From Ypsolopha sequella (Eukaryota; Arthropoda; Insecta; Lepidoptera; Ypsolophidae): a stretch of DNA of 64,000 nt. The notes under the pieces were generated by a model that was given only the letters and a program-made list of their open reading frames with translations, made no database searches and was not told where the DNA came from. Below are positions 22,272 through 32,768 of the stretch, in pieces; position 1 is the first letter of the stretch; every line of letters starts with the position of its first letter. The stretch spans positions 248,001-312,000 of the forward strand of contig CAKOHE010000008.1 in the NCBI GenBank assembly GCA_934047225.1, given 5' to 3'. Made by a program: the position numbers and the translations under genes.

Positions 22272-22388
22272 CGGAATCGACTCTTCGATAGTCTTTTGTG
22301 CAGACATTGTTGGATCATTGTCTTTGCCTTCCATTTCTGAAGCAATGAATGAGCTTAGAGATTGTGGTGGTCCAGACGATGCTTTTCT
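22272..22388 (-). CDS. Tandem-duplicated exon, copy 2 (unknown protein)
   Basis: 117 bases, bounded by TTTCTCAG|AGA and CCG|GTAGGT. It encodes RKASSGPPQSLSS..., then EGKDNDPTMSAQKTIEESIP. Constraint on length and both splice sites, while residues differ, is what coding exons show after duplication. It lies upstream of copy 1 on the minus strand, with a 211-base intron between them. Confidence 0.5.
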
Positions 22389-22448
22389 CTGAGAAACATA
22401 ACAAATAACGCTGAATATGTTTTAATACGTAATATAATTTTTAACGTA

Positions 22449-22965
22449 CTAGGCTGTCGGGTGACAGTTGGTAACCCTATGTCATCAAGTAACAAGATGT
22501 GACCAATTCGTAGTGGTGTAGACAAAAAACTACATCAAAATAAACAGGGTTGGCTTGACGTAACCTGGAAAGTTTTGTAGAGTCAGCAAAAGCACCACAA
22601 TTTAATTGATTAAGAAAATTACATCATCAAGTATATATCATCGACAGAGAGTATAAAAGGTTCTAAAGAAAGCTTTTTTCATATAAAAAGATATTCGATA
22701 AAATCACGCTGATATTAGTACCGACATAGGACATGCAAACCTTATTTTTAAGCACCTTGTGATACGCTATATGGAACATAGTACTTGCTACTTATTGACG
22801 TGATTTTTTTATCAGAAAATTTGCGTTATTTTTGCTGACTGTACAAAACGCTCTAGGTTGCGCCTAGCCAACCCGGTTTATTTTGATGTAGTTTTTTTTC
22901 TACATCACTACGAGTTGGTCACATCTTGTTACTCGATGAGATAGTGTTCCCGACTGTATTCTGAC
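22449..22965. mobile_element. Foldback MITE-like element, about 0.5 kb
   Basis: The left part (about 22470-22590) and right part (about 22835-22960) are inverted copies sharing GAGTAACAAGATGTGACCAA, ACTACATCAAAATAAAC, GGGTTGGCT and TTTTGTA.AGTCAGCAAAA, at perhaps 80-85% identity. The central part is unrelated AT-rich DNA. Confidence 0.75.
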
Positions 22966-23285
22966 AGTCTACTATTCTATACCATAAATTGCCACCGAAT
23001 GACGTTAGCGTCTACCGTCGGTTACAGTCGACCATACAACGCTGACAATACCATCAATCGAGTGCAGTCGGCGCTGTTTGGCAGCGTCAGCCCGTTGAAT
23101 GCAACCAATAGCTGACGCTCACTACCATTGTTCGATGGTAGTCGATGGCTATCGCCAACATGGTTCGACATATGCAGTTACCTACCGTTGTCTACGGCTA
23201 CCGTTTTGAAAGTGATGTTCGTTTGTTGGCACCCTAAATATTTACTAAATTTTAATGACATTACATAATTTCAATGACAATGATA
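22966..23285. other. Old repeat with GTC/GAC-rich words
   Basis: Many short words such as GCAGTCGGC, GCAGCGTCAGC and AGCTGACGCTCA recur in both orientations. No gene seen. Confidence 0.35.
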
Positions 23286-23289
23286 TTTG

Positions 23290-23655
23290 ATAGGTGGTAG
23301 AGCTGATGCCGGGCTCGACTGTGGAGGTACCACCATCTCACTTGGAGACCCCCTCGAAGTAATTCAGGGGAGAGTAAGAGGACAGCTCACAGACAAAAAA
23401 CCAGGAGGCCCACCATGCCTAGGACCGATGGATGGCGGTAAATCCATCCCTTATAGCCGGGCCTTATATGGAAAAGACTGGTAACGGGCAGCGGCGTCAC
23501 TGGTGCGAGGGTTCCGGCACCGCGCTCACCAACCCGCCTGCCCAGCGTGTGTGAGTATGGGCAATTCTTCCAGGATGACCACCGGGAATGACAAAGTCCT
23601 GAAAAGGCTTATGTCCAGCAGTGGACGAACGTAGCTGATGGATGGATGGAATGAC
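23290..23655 (+). mobile_element. LINE 3' end fragment with GATG tail
   Basis: GC-richer segment ending AAAAGGCTTATGTCCAGCAG TGGACG...GCTGATGGATGGATGG. This is the shape of a very common lepidopteran LINE 3' end (RTE-like or R1-like; the clade is not certain). No intact ORF. Confidence 0.65.
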
Positions 23656-23707
23656 ATTACAGGTTACATGCACAGATTATTTTAAATTTATATTTTGTCA
23701 GGTCTAC

Positions 23708-23800
23708 CCGAATGAACTTTTCAGTACTTAGTCTTTTTTGCAGATTTTGTCGGATTATTTTCTTTGCCTTCTGTTTCTGGTGGTCTCTTTTTAGATGCCC
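23708..23800 (-). pseudogene. Third, diverged copy of the duplicated exon
   Basis: On the minus strand, after TTATTTCAG, it encodes ASKKRPPETEGKENNPTKSA and KKTKY, then TGA, and ends at CGG|GTAGAC. It aligns with the exons at 21944 and 22272 but is 24 bases shorter, with a different start phase. It may be an alternative terminal exon or a dead copy. Confidence 0.4.
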
Positions 23801-24117
23801 CTGAAATAATATATCAATTATATGTATTATACCTACAATTCTAGTTATTCAACTATCTCTACATAATATTACAGGTATAAATACCACGGCTTTGATATGC
23901 CTGCCTGGGACATATTTTTCTGAAATGAACTAAAACAAGTATCTCAAATAGTGCTACGGTCCAAAAAAAAACAGGTCGGAAGCGGAGCTAAACCATATAC
24001 ATAGTCCGAGCCTTGATACTTGTGTAGTTTTTTTAGCTGGATAGAAGTAAAAACAAAATTTTGAGCAACGTTTTTTGCGTGAATTATTGCTTATAGTTTA
24101 TAATAATAATTACATAT
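23801..24117. other. Unique stretch, no gene seen
   Basis: AT-rich. No gene recognised. Confidence 0.4.
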
Positions 24118-24378
24118 CGTCACGATAGGAATCCCCGAGGGGGTTTTGGAGGTGTTCCAAGTGTGTCCGCACTCGGTACACCCGCGTTTCACCGACGATA
24201 AGTATATCCCAACGAGGTTGGTGGTGACTTCGGGCACAAAACATTCAGCAAGTAGTAAGTATTAGTAAATACTATGCACAAAAATTCCGAAAAACTCCTT
24301 GGTGCATGCCCAACCGGGGCTTGAACCTGGATCTCAAAATTGAAAGGCCTGCGTTCTACCCATGAGCTACTATAATTG
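24118..24378 (-). mobile_element. tRNA-derived SINE
   Basis: On the minus strand the head has an A box (TAGCTCATGGGTAGAACG) and a B box (GGTTCAAGCCC) with tRNA-like spacing (about 24372-24300). A non-tRNA body down to about 24118 follows. The head is an RNA polymerase III promoter. The minus-strand open frame across it is not a gene. Confidence 0.75.
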
Positions 24379-24399
24379 TTACCAGTAATTATAAGTATT

Positions 24400-24905
24400 A
24401 AGGAGCTGATTATAAAATTATATAATTTGGCTATATTAACTCGCACCTTTTTCAAGAAATCGTCGAAATACCACAAAAAAAATGTATGTACCCACCCCGA
24501 TTATAGGTCATAACTGGCCAATTACAGGATAATTATAGCGTGTTTTTTTTTAATAAAAATGAAAAATAAAAATAAAGTTAAATAAATTTATACATATTTT
24601 TTTAATACAATATAGGTATTAAAAAGTCGATTGTAAAAATATATAGTTTTGATAATTTACTTGCATCTATTTCGATAAATCCTCAGAAAACCACAAAAAA
24701 TGTATGTCCCTTCCCTTATCTTCAAAACTGGTGAACCGAAAAATGTAAAAAAAAAAAACCACGGCAATAAGTGCTTACGTAAAGATTACAGAAAAAAAAT
24801 TGAGAAATTCACGAAAAAAAAGACCAAATAAAATTTTCTGTTCCCAAAACTGTCGAATTACGAAACCTAGGTACGCGAGTCTGATTCGCACTTGACCGGT
24901 TTTTC
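24400..24905. repeat. Interspersed repeat related to 1690-2345
   Basis: Two imperfect internal units at about 24430-24520 and 24650-24750 share TTGCATCTATTTCGATAAATCCTC-type words with 2215-2325. The right end is ATTCGCACTTGACCGGTTTTT, the complement of the tract at 11100. Confidence 0.6.
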
Positions 24906-25059
24906 GTCAAATATAACAGGAATAATTAGCGTACTTACGGCTACAATCTACTACGCGGACTCAATGCGGAACTTATTGAAAATAATTTTTGAATTAGTAA
25001 ACGTGCGACAACAAATTTTATAAGCAATCGTGCTTTTTCCGTTTAGAAACGCTGATACG

Positions 25060-25345
25060 CCTTCGACCTCGCCAAAGACACTTTATCTGGGGATAACCAT
25101 CAGCCTGTGTTCGTTTACTGCTGGAAATAGGCCTTTCTAAAATTTTGCCACTCTTGGCGCTCCTCCGTCATGCTCATCCAGCCGCTACCCGCGAAGTCCG
25201 CCGGGCCAGCAGGCACGAGGTCGGTCTAGGCTACGCTTTGCTGCACGTGGTGTCCATTCTAGGCCTTTTGGCTCCAACGGCAATCACGTCGGCGACAAAT
25301 ATGGGCCAACCCACTGCCACTTCAACTTACTGATTCGGCAGATTA
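25060..25345 (-). mobile_element. LINE 3' UTR fragment
   Basis: Reads CAGCCTGTGTTCGTTTACTGCTGGAAATAGGCCTTTC..., then GTGGTGTCCATTCTAGGCC and GGCTCCAACGGC. This is the complement of a very common lepidopteran LINE 3' region. No coding capacity. Confidence 0.65.
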
Positions 25346-26384
25346 TGTCGATGACTTTCCGCAGTGCTTAAAGGCAAAAGTATTTAACTGATAAGTTATC
25401 TCTTACCAAGGGCTTGATCCACCGACTTAAGGTCGCTTAAGGAGCTATGGAGCGAGCTTTGCGTGGGATATCTCTAATGAATAAAATCGAATCAAATAAA
25501 AGTAAAAAATAATTTCGTTCGGAAACGCGGCTCGGCCTACGGCCTGAACAAAACCACTTTAGCAAAGGACATTTCAAAGAACAAAAAATAGTTTCGTTTG
25601 GAAAAGCGGCTCGGACTTCGGCCTCGCCAAATACCACCAAAAATACTTTACAAATTATGATGACATTTTTCAGGGTATTCGGAAAATCATTCCATAAGGA
25701 CAAGAATATTTTTCGAAATACAGTTGCTTTGAAGTTATAGACCTGAAATTTTGCTTCTGTTACTAGGGTTGGGTTTAAGGATTTAATATATTTAAGAAAA
25801 AAATATTGTGTTTCAAAGTGTTAACACACTAACCGAAGTTTAATTCAGAGAAAAAAATTATAATTTCGTTCAGAATTTACCTAAATTTTCAATTATGAAT
25901 TTACAAATTTTACCTGGGAATCAAATAAGTGATCGAGAAATTATTTCGTGAGGAAACGTAGCTCGGCCTTCGGCCTCGTCAAAGCCTGAGAATCAAACAA
26001 GAGATCAAGAAATAATTTTAAACTACAAAAAACTAAATCCACAGAATGTACTTGATGACTTTTTTTATTTATTTTTTTTAAATTCTTATGTTTTATTTAT
26101 TATTTATATTATTCTTATGTGTGACGTACTTAAGTCAGGGGCGCGTTCAGTTTGATCACCGGACGACGCTCGCTCATGATGACAAATTATCTGTCAAATA
26201 ATTAAATCTTTAGTCGTGGATTAGTAATGGTTTGCAACTTTATCCAATCTGTAACATTATACACGCATTGTAAAGATTCTTATGGGATAAAGCTTTTATT
26301 TTTCTCTTCTACAGTCCACAAAGAATAAGAGGTCGAGTAGTTTTTTAGTGTTTTAACTTTTGTATACTTAGTTTTAGTTTTGTT
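25346..26384. repeat. AT-rich stretch with dispersed GGCTCGGCCT motifs; possible LINE-A 5' UTR at the end
   Basis: A motif TTTCGTTCGGAAACGCGGCT CGGCCT recurs diverged at about 25515, 25595 and 25945. Near 26137, GGCGCGTTCAGTTTG is a possible arthropod initiator (TCAGTT) and could mark the start of LINE-A. No gene seen. Confidence 0.4.
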
Positions 26385-28431
26385 GTGTATATTTTGGTAT
26401 TTATTTTATTTATGTCTGATATTTTAAACAGTAGCACTGACAGTATTTACTTTTCTCTTTCTTCTTCTTCTTCTGAGGGTCTTCTGAGTTCTGATAGTGA
26501 GTCTTCTGATATCCCTGATCTTGGTAACAGGCTTCATGCCACCTTTTGTCCTGTCCCAAAAAATTTCAATGTAGTGCATATAAACGCACAAAGTGTTAAC
26601 GCACATTATCCGGATTTATTGGCATCTTTCACTACCAAGCATATCCATGCAATCTGTATATCAGAATCCCATCTTCGGCCAACGCTTCCTTCGACGTTAT
26701 ATCCTATATCTGGCTACCGACTTATTAGACGGGACAGGACTCGTACTACTGGTGGTGGTGTCGCAGTATATTTACGTGCTGATCTAGAATGCAAGGTTGT
26801 CTCTGAGTCTGATCCCGGAAGCCCTACCGAACATTTGTTTCTAGAATTATCACTTCGCCATACAAAGCTTCTCTTATGTGTTTTTTATAGTCCATCTTGT
26901 CATGTCAATTATTTTTGTTCACTCGAAACAACCCTGGAATCGTTTAGGTCTCAGTATGAGCAAATCATCCTAATGGGAGACTTCAATACCTGCCTCATTA
27001 AAAATGACCATAGGGCAAATGTACTACAGTCAATGATGAAGTCCCTAAATTTAAATATTTTACCTTCTGGTCCAACTCATTTTCAACCTGGTGCTCCCCC
27101 CTCACTCCTTGACTTAATAATTACCTCGTCTCCGGCTCATGTTATTTTCCATGGAAAATTCAATGCTGCTGGTTTTTCTCATCACGATCTGATATTCCTC
27201 TCTTATAATCTTCGTCCTCCTAAATTCAAGCAAAAAGTTCTTCTTCTTCGTAATTTCAGTGGTATGGATCTGGAGGCGCTACGAGTTGATGTGAATATGA
27301 TTGATTGGTCTTGTGTTACTGAAAACTCGTCAGTAAACGACAAGGTCGAGTATTTTAATAGAATCATTTTAACTTTATATGATAAGCATGCCCCTTTAAA
27401 GCAAACCAGAGTAAAACATCTCCCAGCCCCGTGGCTTACACCGGAGATTAAAGCGCTAATGGCACAAAGAGATAAGGCTCAAGTTCGGTTTAGGCAAGAT
27501 CCTTCAGATCTGAATGTCAAACGGTTCAAGTCGCTACGTAACCGCTGCAATAACGCCTGCAGGCATGCTAGACGTCAGCATATATTTGAGTAATCAAATC
27601 TTTCACAATCTTTGGAAGTTCCTAAAATCTCTTGGTGTTGGCAAGCCAAAGCCTGGTCCTCTTTCCAATATTGACTTAAATGCTATCAATAACCATTTTA
27701 GTAGTCCATCTTCCTTTTTATCTAGCATTTCAAAATCTGATACCTTGAATACTCTACACACTACCATTCCTTCCTCTGATTACCTACCTTTCCAGTTCCA
27801 TGAGATTACCTCTGTAGATGTTCGGAAGATTCTTCGCTCTATAACAACTAAGGCAGTAGGTGATGATGGTCTTAGTAAAGATATGTTTATCCCAATTTCT
27901 GATGTGGTTTGTCCTATAATAGCAGATATCATTAACTGTTCCCTGTTGTCAGGAGATTTCCCTAGTCCCTGGAAGAAAGCTCACATTATCCCTCTTCCAA
28001 AAAAGTCCAATCCTGCTTCTTTCTCAGATTTTCGCCCCATATCTATTCTTCCCATTCTTTCCAAAATCCTTGAGCATTTTGTTCACGAGCAACTTGCTGA
28101 TTTCCTATCCTATAACCATCTCCTTAATCCCTATCAGTCTGGGTTTCGTCCAGGTCACAGCACTACAACAGCTCTTGGAAATGTGACAGATGACATAAGG
28201 CTAAACATTGAGCAGAAGAATCTCACCGTCCTAACGCTCCTAGACTTCAGCAACGCTTTCAACACTGTCGACTTTGACATACTTGTTGGCATGCTGAGGT
28301 CTCTTAGTGTTTCTCCGGAGGTAGTATCATGGTTCAATTCCTATCTTCGCGGCAGACAGCAGCTAGTCAAAATCGATAGCTCCAAATCTGATTGGTGTAA
28401 TCTGACTGCCGGCGTTCCACAAGGTGGTGTT
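26385..28431 (+). pseudogene. LINE-A ORF2, 5' part: endonuclease and first half of RT
   Basis: The endonuclease frame (ATG at 26412, ending 27593) has the APE-type motifs VVHINAQSV, ISESHL, TGGGVAVYLR, LMGDFN and SHHDL. The RT begins in another frame near 27590 (FHNLWKFLKSLGVG), so a small indel shifts the frame there. RT motifs follow: FRPISILPILSKILEHF, YQSGFRPGHSTTTAL, LLDFSNAFNTVDF and GVPQGG. At about 28431 the gene is cut by LINE-B; the rest resumes at 40885. Jockey/CR1-type; the exact clade is not certain. Confidence 0.9.
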
Positions 28432-28864
28432 TTTTTTGGCGGGTAGACGTAAACCGTTAAACAGCTGCCCCGTATTTACATGTGTTTTAATTAGTTATTT
28501 TGTATATTTACTGCTAATTTTCGGAAACTTTTAATGAAGAAGTGTTGTTTTACCGTGCCTGTCGTTATTTTAGAAAATTACAGTTTATTAAGGGATTATA
28601 GTGCAAGAATATAGTCCCAGTGAAAATCAGTTATTTTTGTTGATTACGTCCTTATCGGCCCTTACGTGAGTACTGTGCAAATCTATACAAACATTGTTTC
28701 TTCAAAGCCGAACATTAAATAGTGATTACGAAGTTATTATTATTATAATAGATATTTCTAGGAAACCTAGATAATTGTGCACTACCAGCGCCATCTCTGT
28801 TTGTGTCTGAACATCACCTATACGTCATCTTTAACAACCAAGCTGTCAGTCAATCAATACTACC

Positions 28865-29877
28865 ATGGTTAATTGCGGAACATGCGAGAGACTCCTGGCT
28901 CCAACAGGTGGCGCTACGTGCACCAAATGTAAACGGTCTTTTCATAAGCAGAAGCAATGCTCACAATTAAGCTCAACCTTTGTGCCAAAAAATTGGACTT
29001 GTACGGATTGCTTAACAACTGATGGAAATAATACTACTTCAAAAGATGATGACGATCTGCAATTCTCATCACCGTCGGCAAGCGACACTGACACGAAAAC
29101 TTTAATCATCAATTTTCAAGCTGAGATGTGACGGTCGATGACAGCACTACGCTCCGACATACAAGGGCTGCGTGATGATGTAATTAAGTGCAATGTCCGC
29201 TTAGACGCAATGGCGATTAGCCTGGGCGACACTGAAAAGAGGCTTGTGTTATTGGAAGGCAACGTGGAAAAAAATAGGGAAGATAATCAGGCTCTGCACC
29301 AAAGAATAGACGAACTGACGGTACAACTGAATAATAAAGAACAGGAGGCTTATGTAAATGATATCGAGATAACGGGAATTCCGGAGTTAAACGGTGAGAA
29401 TTGTTATGATATTGTGAACTTATTAGCAGCCAAGATTGGAGCAACACTGACTGAAAATGAGGTGGTCGACGTGTACCGCTCGGGACCACGTCGGCTGGCT
29501 GCTGACGCCAGCTCGGGCCCACGCATCCGCTCGCGTCCACTCGTGCTGCGTGTTGCACGGCGTGCTGTCCGTGACCGCTTGCTGCAGGCCGCGCGCGTGC
29601 GACGCACACTCACAACTGAAGGCTTAGTCACCCCTCCACTCGGCACTCACGCCTCTGAAACTAAGCAACGAGTCTACCTGAACGAAAGACTTTCTGCAAA
29701 TAACAAGAATTTATTTTACCTGGCTCGTCAAGAGCAGAAACGTTTCAAGTGGAGTGGACAAACAATGGCAATATATTAGTTAAGCAAGATGAAAACAAAC
29801 CGGTTCATCGTATCAAGTCTGAGCTGGATATTGCTAGGGTTTTTAGTATTGTTGACCACTATAATGATACGACGTAA
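28865..29877 (+). pseudogene. LINE-B ORF1: PHD-like zinc finger and nucleic-acid chaperone
   Basis: Starts ACCATGG. Residues 4-50 form a cysteine-rich PHD-like finger (CGTC, CTKC, FHKQKQC, WTCTDC). A coiled coil with regular Leu spacing follows (about 29138-29340), then the RNA-binding C-terminal domain of LINE ORF1 proteins with a WTNNGNILV end. In Jockey/CR1-type LINEs this protein binds element RNA. Damage: an in-frame TGA at 29129-29131, and a frameshift near 29750, after which the true C-terminus continues in another frame to TAA at 29875-29877. Confidence 0.8.
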
Positions 29878-30427
29878 ATTTGCTAGGAATTTCGAACGAC
29901 TAAAATGCACACTACTCGAAATATTTTTTCAATATATTTATCGTTGCTTGATTGTTTTATTGTTAAGTCAAAATGATAGTTTGATATTATCAAGGAGTGT
30001 ATATGATTTCACAGTTTTGTTTGAGATTTTATTCCATTGTTACAAAACTATTATTCAATTTAATTATTATCCAATATTGTTTTTATTAGCTATTAATTGC
30101 ATTTTATTTTCTATTTCTGTGACATCCCGTTTCAATTTTAATTTGTGCATGTTTTTTCTTTTGTTAACTTTAGGTATCGAATGTAAAAATATGCAAAAAA
30201 AGGTTAATCGCAATAGGCATTGCTCTTACAGAAAACGAATTACTTGTTTTTATAGGGTAGTTTCATTATATGAGACATTGTTATATTTATTGAAATATAA
30301 TACTACAGAGCGCTGGATGGAGGTGTTACATAAGAAACTGTTTTACATAGTTTTACTAGTCAGTTTTATATTGATTCACATTTTCCGAGTTTTAATATTA
30401 CTTTTAATCATTAAAAGAGAAAAATAA
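29789..30427 (+). CDS. Hydrophobic 212-codon ORF between LINE-B ORF1 and ORF2
   Basis: An uninterrupted ATG-to-TAA frame in strongly T/A-rich DNA, where stops would be expected about every 13 codons. The predicted product has about five hydrophobic segments (near residues 15-28, 48-60, 93-112, 118-132 and 184-209) divided by basic stretches. It overlaps the ORF1 end by 89 bases in another frame, and ends about 20 bases before ORF2. No family recognised. It may be an extra LINE protein, or a chance open frame in U-rich intergenic RNA. Confidence 0.3.
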   Translation: MKTNRFIVSSLSWILLGFLVLLTTIMIRRKFARNFERLKCTLLEIFFQYIYRCLIVLLLSQNDSLILSRSVYDFTVLFEILFHCYKTIIQFNYYPILFLLAINCILFSISVTSRFNFNLCMFFLLLTLGIECKNMQKKVNRNRHCSYRKRITCFYRVVSLYETLLYLLKYNTTERWMEVLHKKLFYIVLLVSFILIHIFRVLILLLIIKREK

Positions 30428-30449
30428 AGGGAAGAGTAATCGTTTAAAA

Positions 30450-31818
30450 TTGGGCTTACTTAATGTAAGATCCCTGAACACCGGTAAAGATGAGTTATTG
30501 ATGTCTATGCAAAAATATAAGCCAGACATACTGGCACTTAATGAGACTTGGATGAAGGAGGGCCAAGGTACTATATGTGCGCCGAAAATACCCGGTTACG
30601 CCCTAAAATTATCCCCAAGACCTAAGGGTGTCAGGGGAGGTGGTGTAGGGTTTTATATCCGTCATGGTTTAAAAACGCGCGTACGTAGTCATCCAAATTC
30701 TGACCTCGAACAGTTATGGATCGAGCTGCGACTGCGGGGCGCGGGGCGCATCGCTATCGGCACTGCCTACCGACCTGATGCGTCGTCCAAGACTCGAGTA
30801 CCAACCGGCACCGCTATCGATGCACTAAGCGAGTCTGTTAGCAGCTGCGGTGATTGTGACCATATCTGTGTTTTGACCGACTTTAACGTTGATCTCTTGA
30901 AACCGAACAAATCTCCCGCACCTGAGGTTCTTTCCTTTTTTACCAATCAGAATTTGACTCAGTTGGTGCAGGAACCTACGAGAATTAAAGATAACACAGC
31001 TACTTTGTTGGACTTAATTATTACAGATTCCCCACAATTATTTAAAAATATCAGTGTTCACCATAACCCTCTGCTCAGTGACCACGCAATGTTACTAACC
31101 GAACTATCAATTCAGAAACCAAAAGAACCGACAAAATACTTACAGACACGACTTTTAAAAAATATTGACGAACGTTGCTTTTTTGTAGATCTTGAAAATC
31201 TCCCTTGGCATGAAATTCTGGTAATGGAGGATGTTAATGAAATGGTTATACGTTTTAATGAACTAATCCTTACCTTATTTGACAAACATGCTCCTTTGAC
31301 TCGAGTTCGAGCCAATCAAACTCCTTGTCCATGGTTAACGGATGTCATCAAGCTCATGATGTCCCTCAGAGATGAAGCCTACAAAAAGGCAATTTCCACA
31401 AAAACTGAGCAACATCGAAGATACTATCAAGATCTCCGTAACCTAGTCAACAGTGCAATAAAAAGGGAGAAAACTGCTTATTTTACTTATTTTGTGAACA
31501 ATAACTCTAAGAGCCCCTATAAAATGTGGAATCATTTGAAACGAATATCTATAATTGGAAAAACTGATGCTTCTAGTATTCCGGATCATTTGAATAATCC
31601 AAATAAAATTAATGATTTCTTTTTGGATATTCCCGGTAATCCTCAAGCAGATAATAATCAGTTCAATTTCTTTGAAAGTAATACATTTACAGACAGTGTT
31701 TTTAATATTAAACACTGCACTGAGGAACAGGTTGATAAAATTATAAGCACTATTGATACCAATGCAACGGGTCATGACACTTTATCAGTAGAAATGATTC
31801 GTATGACCCTTCCAATAA
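30450..31818 (+). pseudogene. LINE-B ORF2, 5' part: endonuclease domain
   Basis: Encodes an APE-type endonuclease (LLNVRSLN, LNETWM, GGGVGFYIR, LTDFNVDLL with Asn preserved, LLSDHAML), the endonuclease-RT linker (CPWLTDVIKLMM, YYQDLRNLVN) and the start of the RT (NATGHDTLSVEMI). No ATG is seen upstream; the frame is open from 30408, so the real start is unclear. The frame is sound until BEL1 interrupts it exactly at 31818/31819. Confidence 0.9.
31814..31818 (+). repeat. BEL1 target-site duplication, left copy
   Basis: AATAA immediately before the LTR, repeated at 38943-38947 right after the second LTR. Removing BEL1 plus one copy restores the LINE-B frame. Confidence 0.95.
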
Positions 31819-32282
31819 TGTTCGCGCCACTTCTTGTGGCTCTCATACTGCGGGGTAATTGTGAATTAATATTTTCAACTGTCATTTTCGCTGCATCTCC
31901 ACCCGCTTAGTTTTGGACGCAAATCAATCAGTCGTCAATCAGAAGCCTTTCACGCCGGAGGTCTACGCTGATTGCCATTCGACTAGGTCCTACCTAGACC
32001 CTACCGCCCGCCATTTTGAGATCGCACCCGCTGTGCGCCTCATTTTCATCTATTACTATTACGAAGAAGATTAGCCGAGAAGAGCGCAACCAGGCACGAA
32101 GAGGAAGAAGAAAACCATCTTGGAGAACACCAGAGACTTGGTGGCTCAGGCGAAGCGTGGTTTGTGGTGCATGCAGCTCCTTCCCAAGGTCAGATCTTTC
32201 ATCTTCACCAATTTTCTCTTCACTTCCCGCTATTTTTAAAACCTATGGTGATACAAAGCACTGCCGTCATATCGCGTGCTCA
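31819..32282 (+). repeat. BEL1 5' LTR
   Basis: 464 bp, TGTTCGCGCC...GCGTGCTCA. Identical by eye to 38479-38942; the two copies lie exactly 6,660 bp apart. Confidence 0.95.
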
Positions 32283-32284
32283 TT

Positions 32285-32310
32285 TTTTGGCCATTCGAGC
32301 CGGATACTGA
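32285..32310 (+). promoter_or_regulatory. BEL1 primer-binding site
   Basis: Directly after the LTR: TTTTGGCCATTCGAGCCGGA. The TGG plus TTCGAGCCGGA fits the complement of a tRNA 3' end, most like tRNA-Tyr as I remember it, with a few mismatches. The leader continues to 32768 without recognisable genes. Confidence 0.5.
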
Positions 32311-32768
32311 TCCATTTTAGGCCCTTTGATGTGCGATCTATAACCATTTTTTGGTATTTCCAACCGCTATCTTCATGTTCTTTGTCTAAAGAACACGTGA
32401 ATTCCGCTCTAATTTTCATTCTGCCCGCAGTATTACCCCGCATTCCCGCTCTTATTTGCATTATCTATGCATTAAAACCCCGCATTCGTCAAAACATTAG
32501 TGATTCCATTTCCTATATACTGGAAATTGTAAATTATCTACAGTGAAATACGCCATTCTGTTAATTTATCCGCTGCGATTATACCATTTGATCATTTCAC
32601 AGAAAATATTATCTGCCTACCTGCTAATTCTTAATATTTTCGAGAGGTACTCGTACACAGGTTCGTCCGCCGCCCGTGTTATCTCTTACTCATTAGCATT
32701 ATTCTATGTTGTAGTCAGTATAAAACTTTCGATAGTTCTGATACTTGCCTAACTTTGTACTATATAAC

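Larger units (their letters stand above)
28432..31818 (+). mobile_element. LINE-B, 5' segment
   Basis: It starts in the T run immediately after LINE-A GVPQGG and runs to the BEL1 target site at 31818. It comprises a 5' UTR (to 28864), ORF1 (28865-29877), a hydrophobic ORF (29789-30427) and the 5' part of ORF2. The remainder lies at 38943-40884 beyond BEL1. A target duplication is not resolvable because of the T run. Confidence 0.85.
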
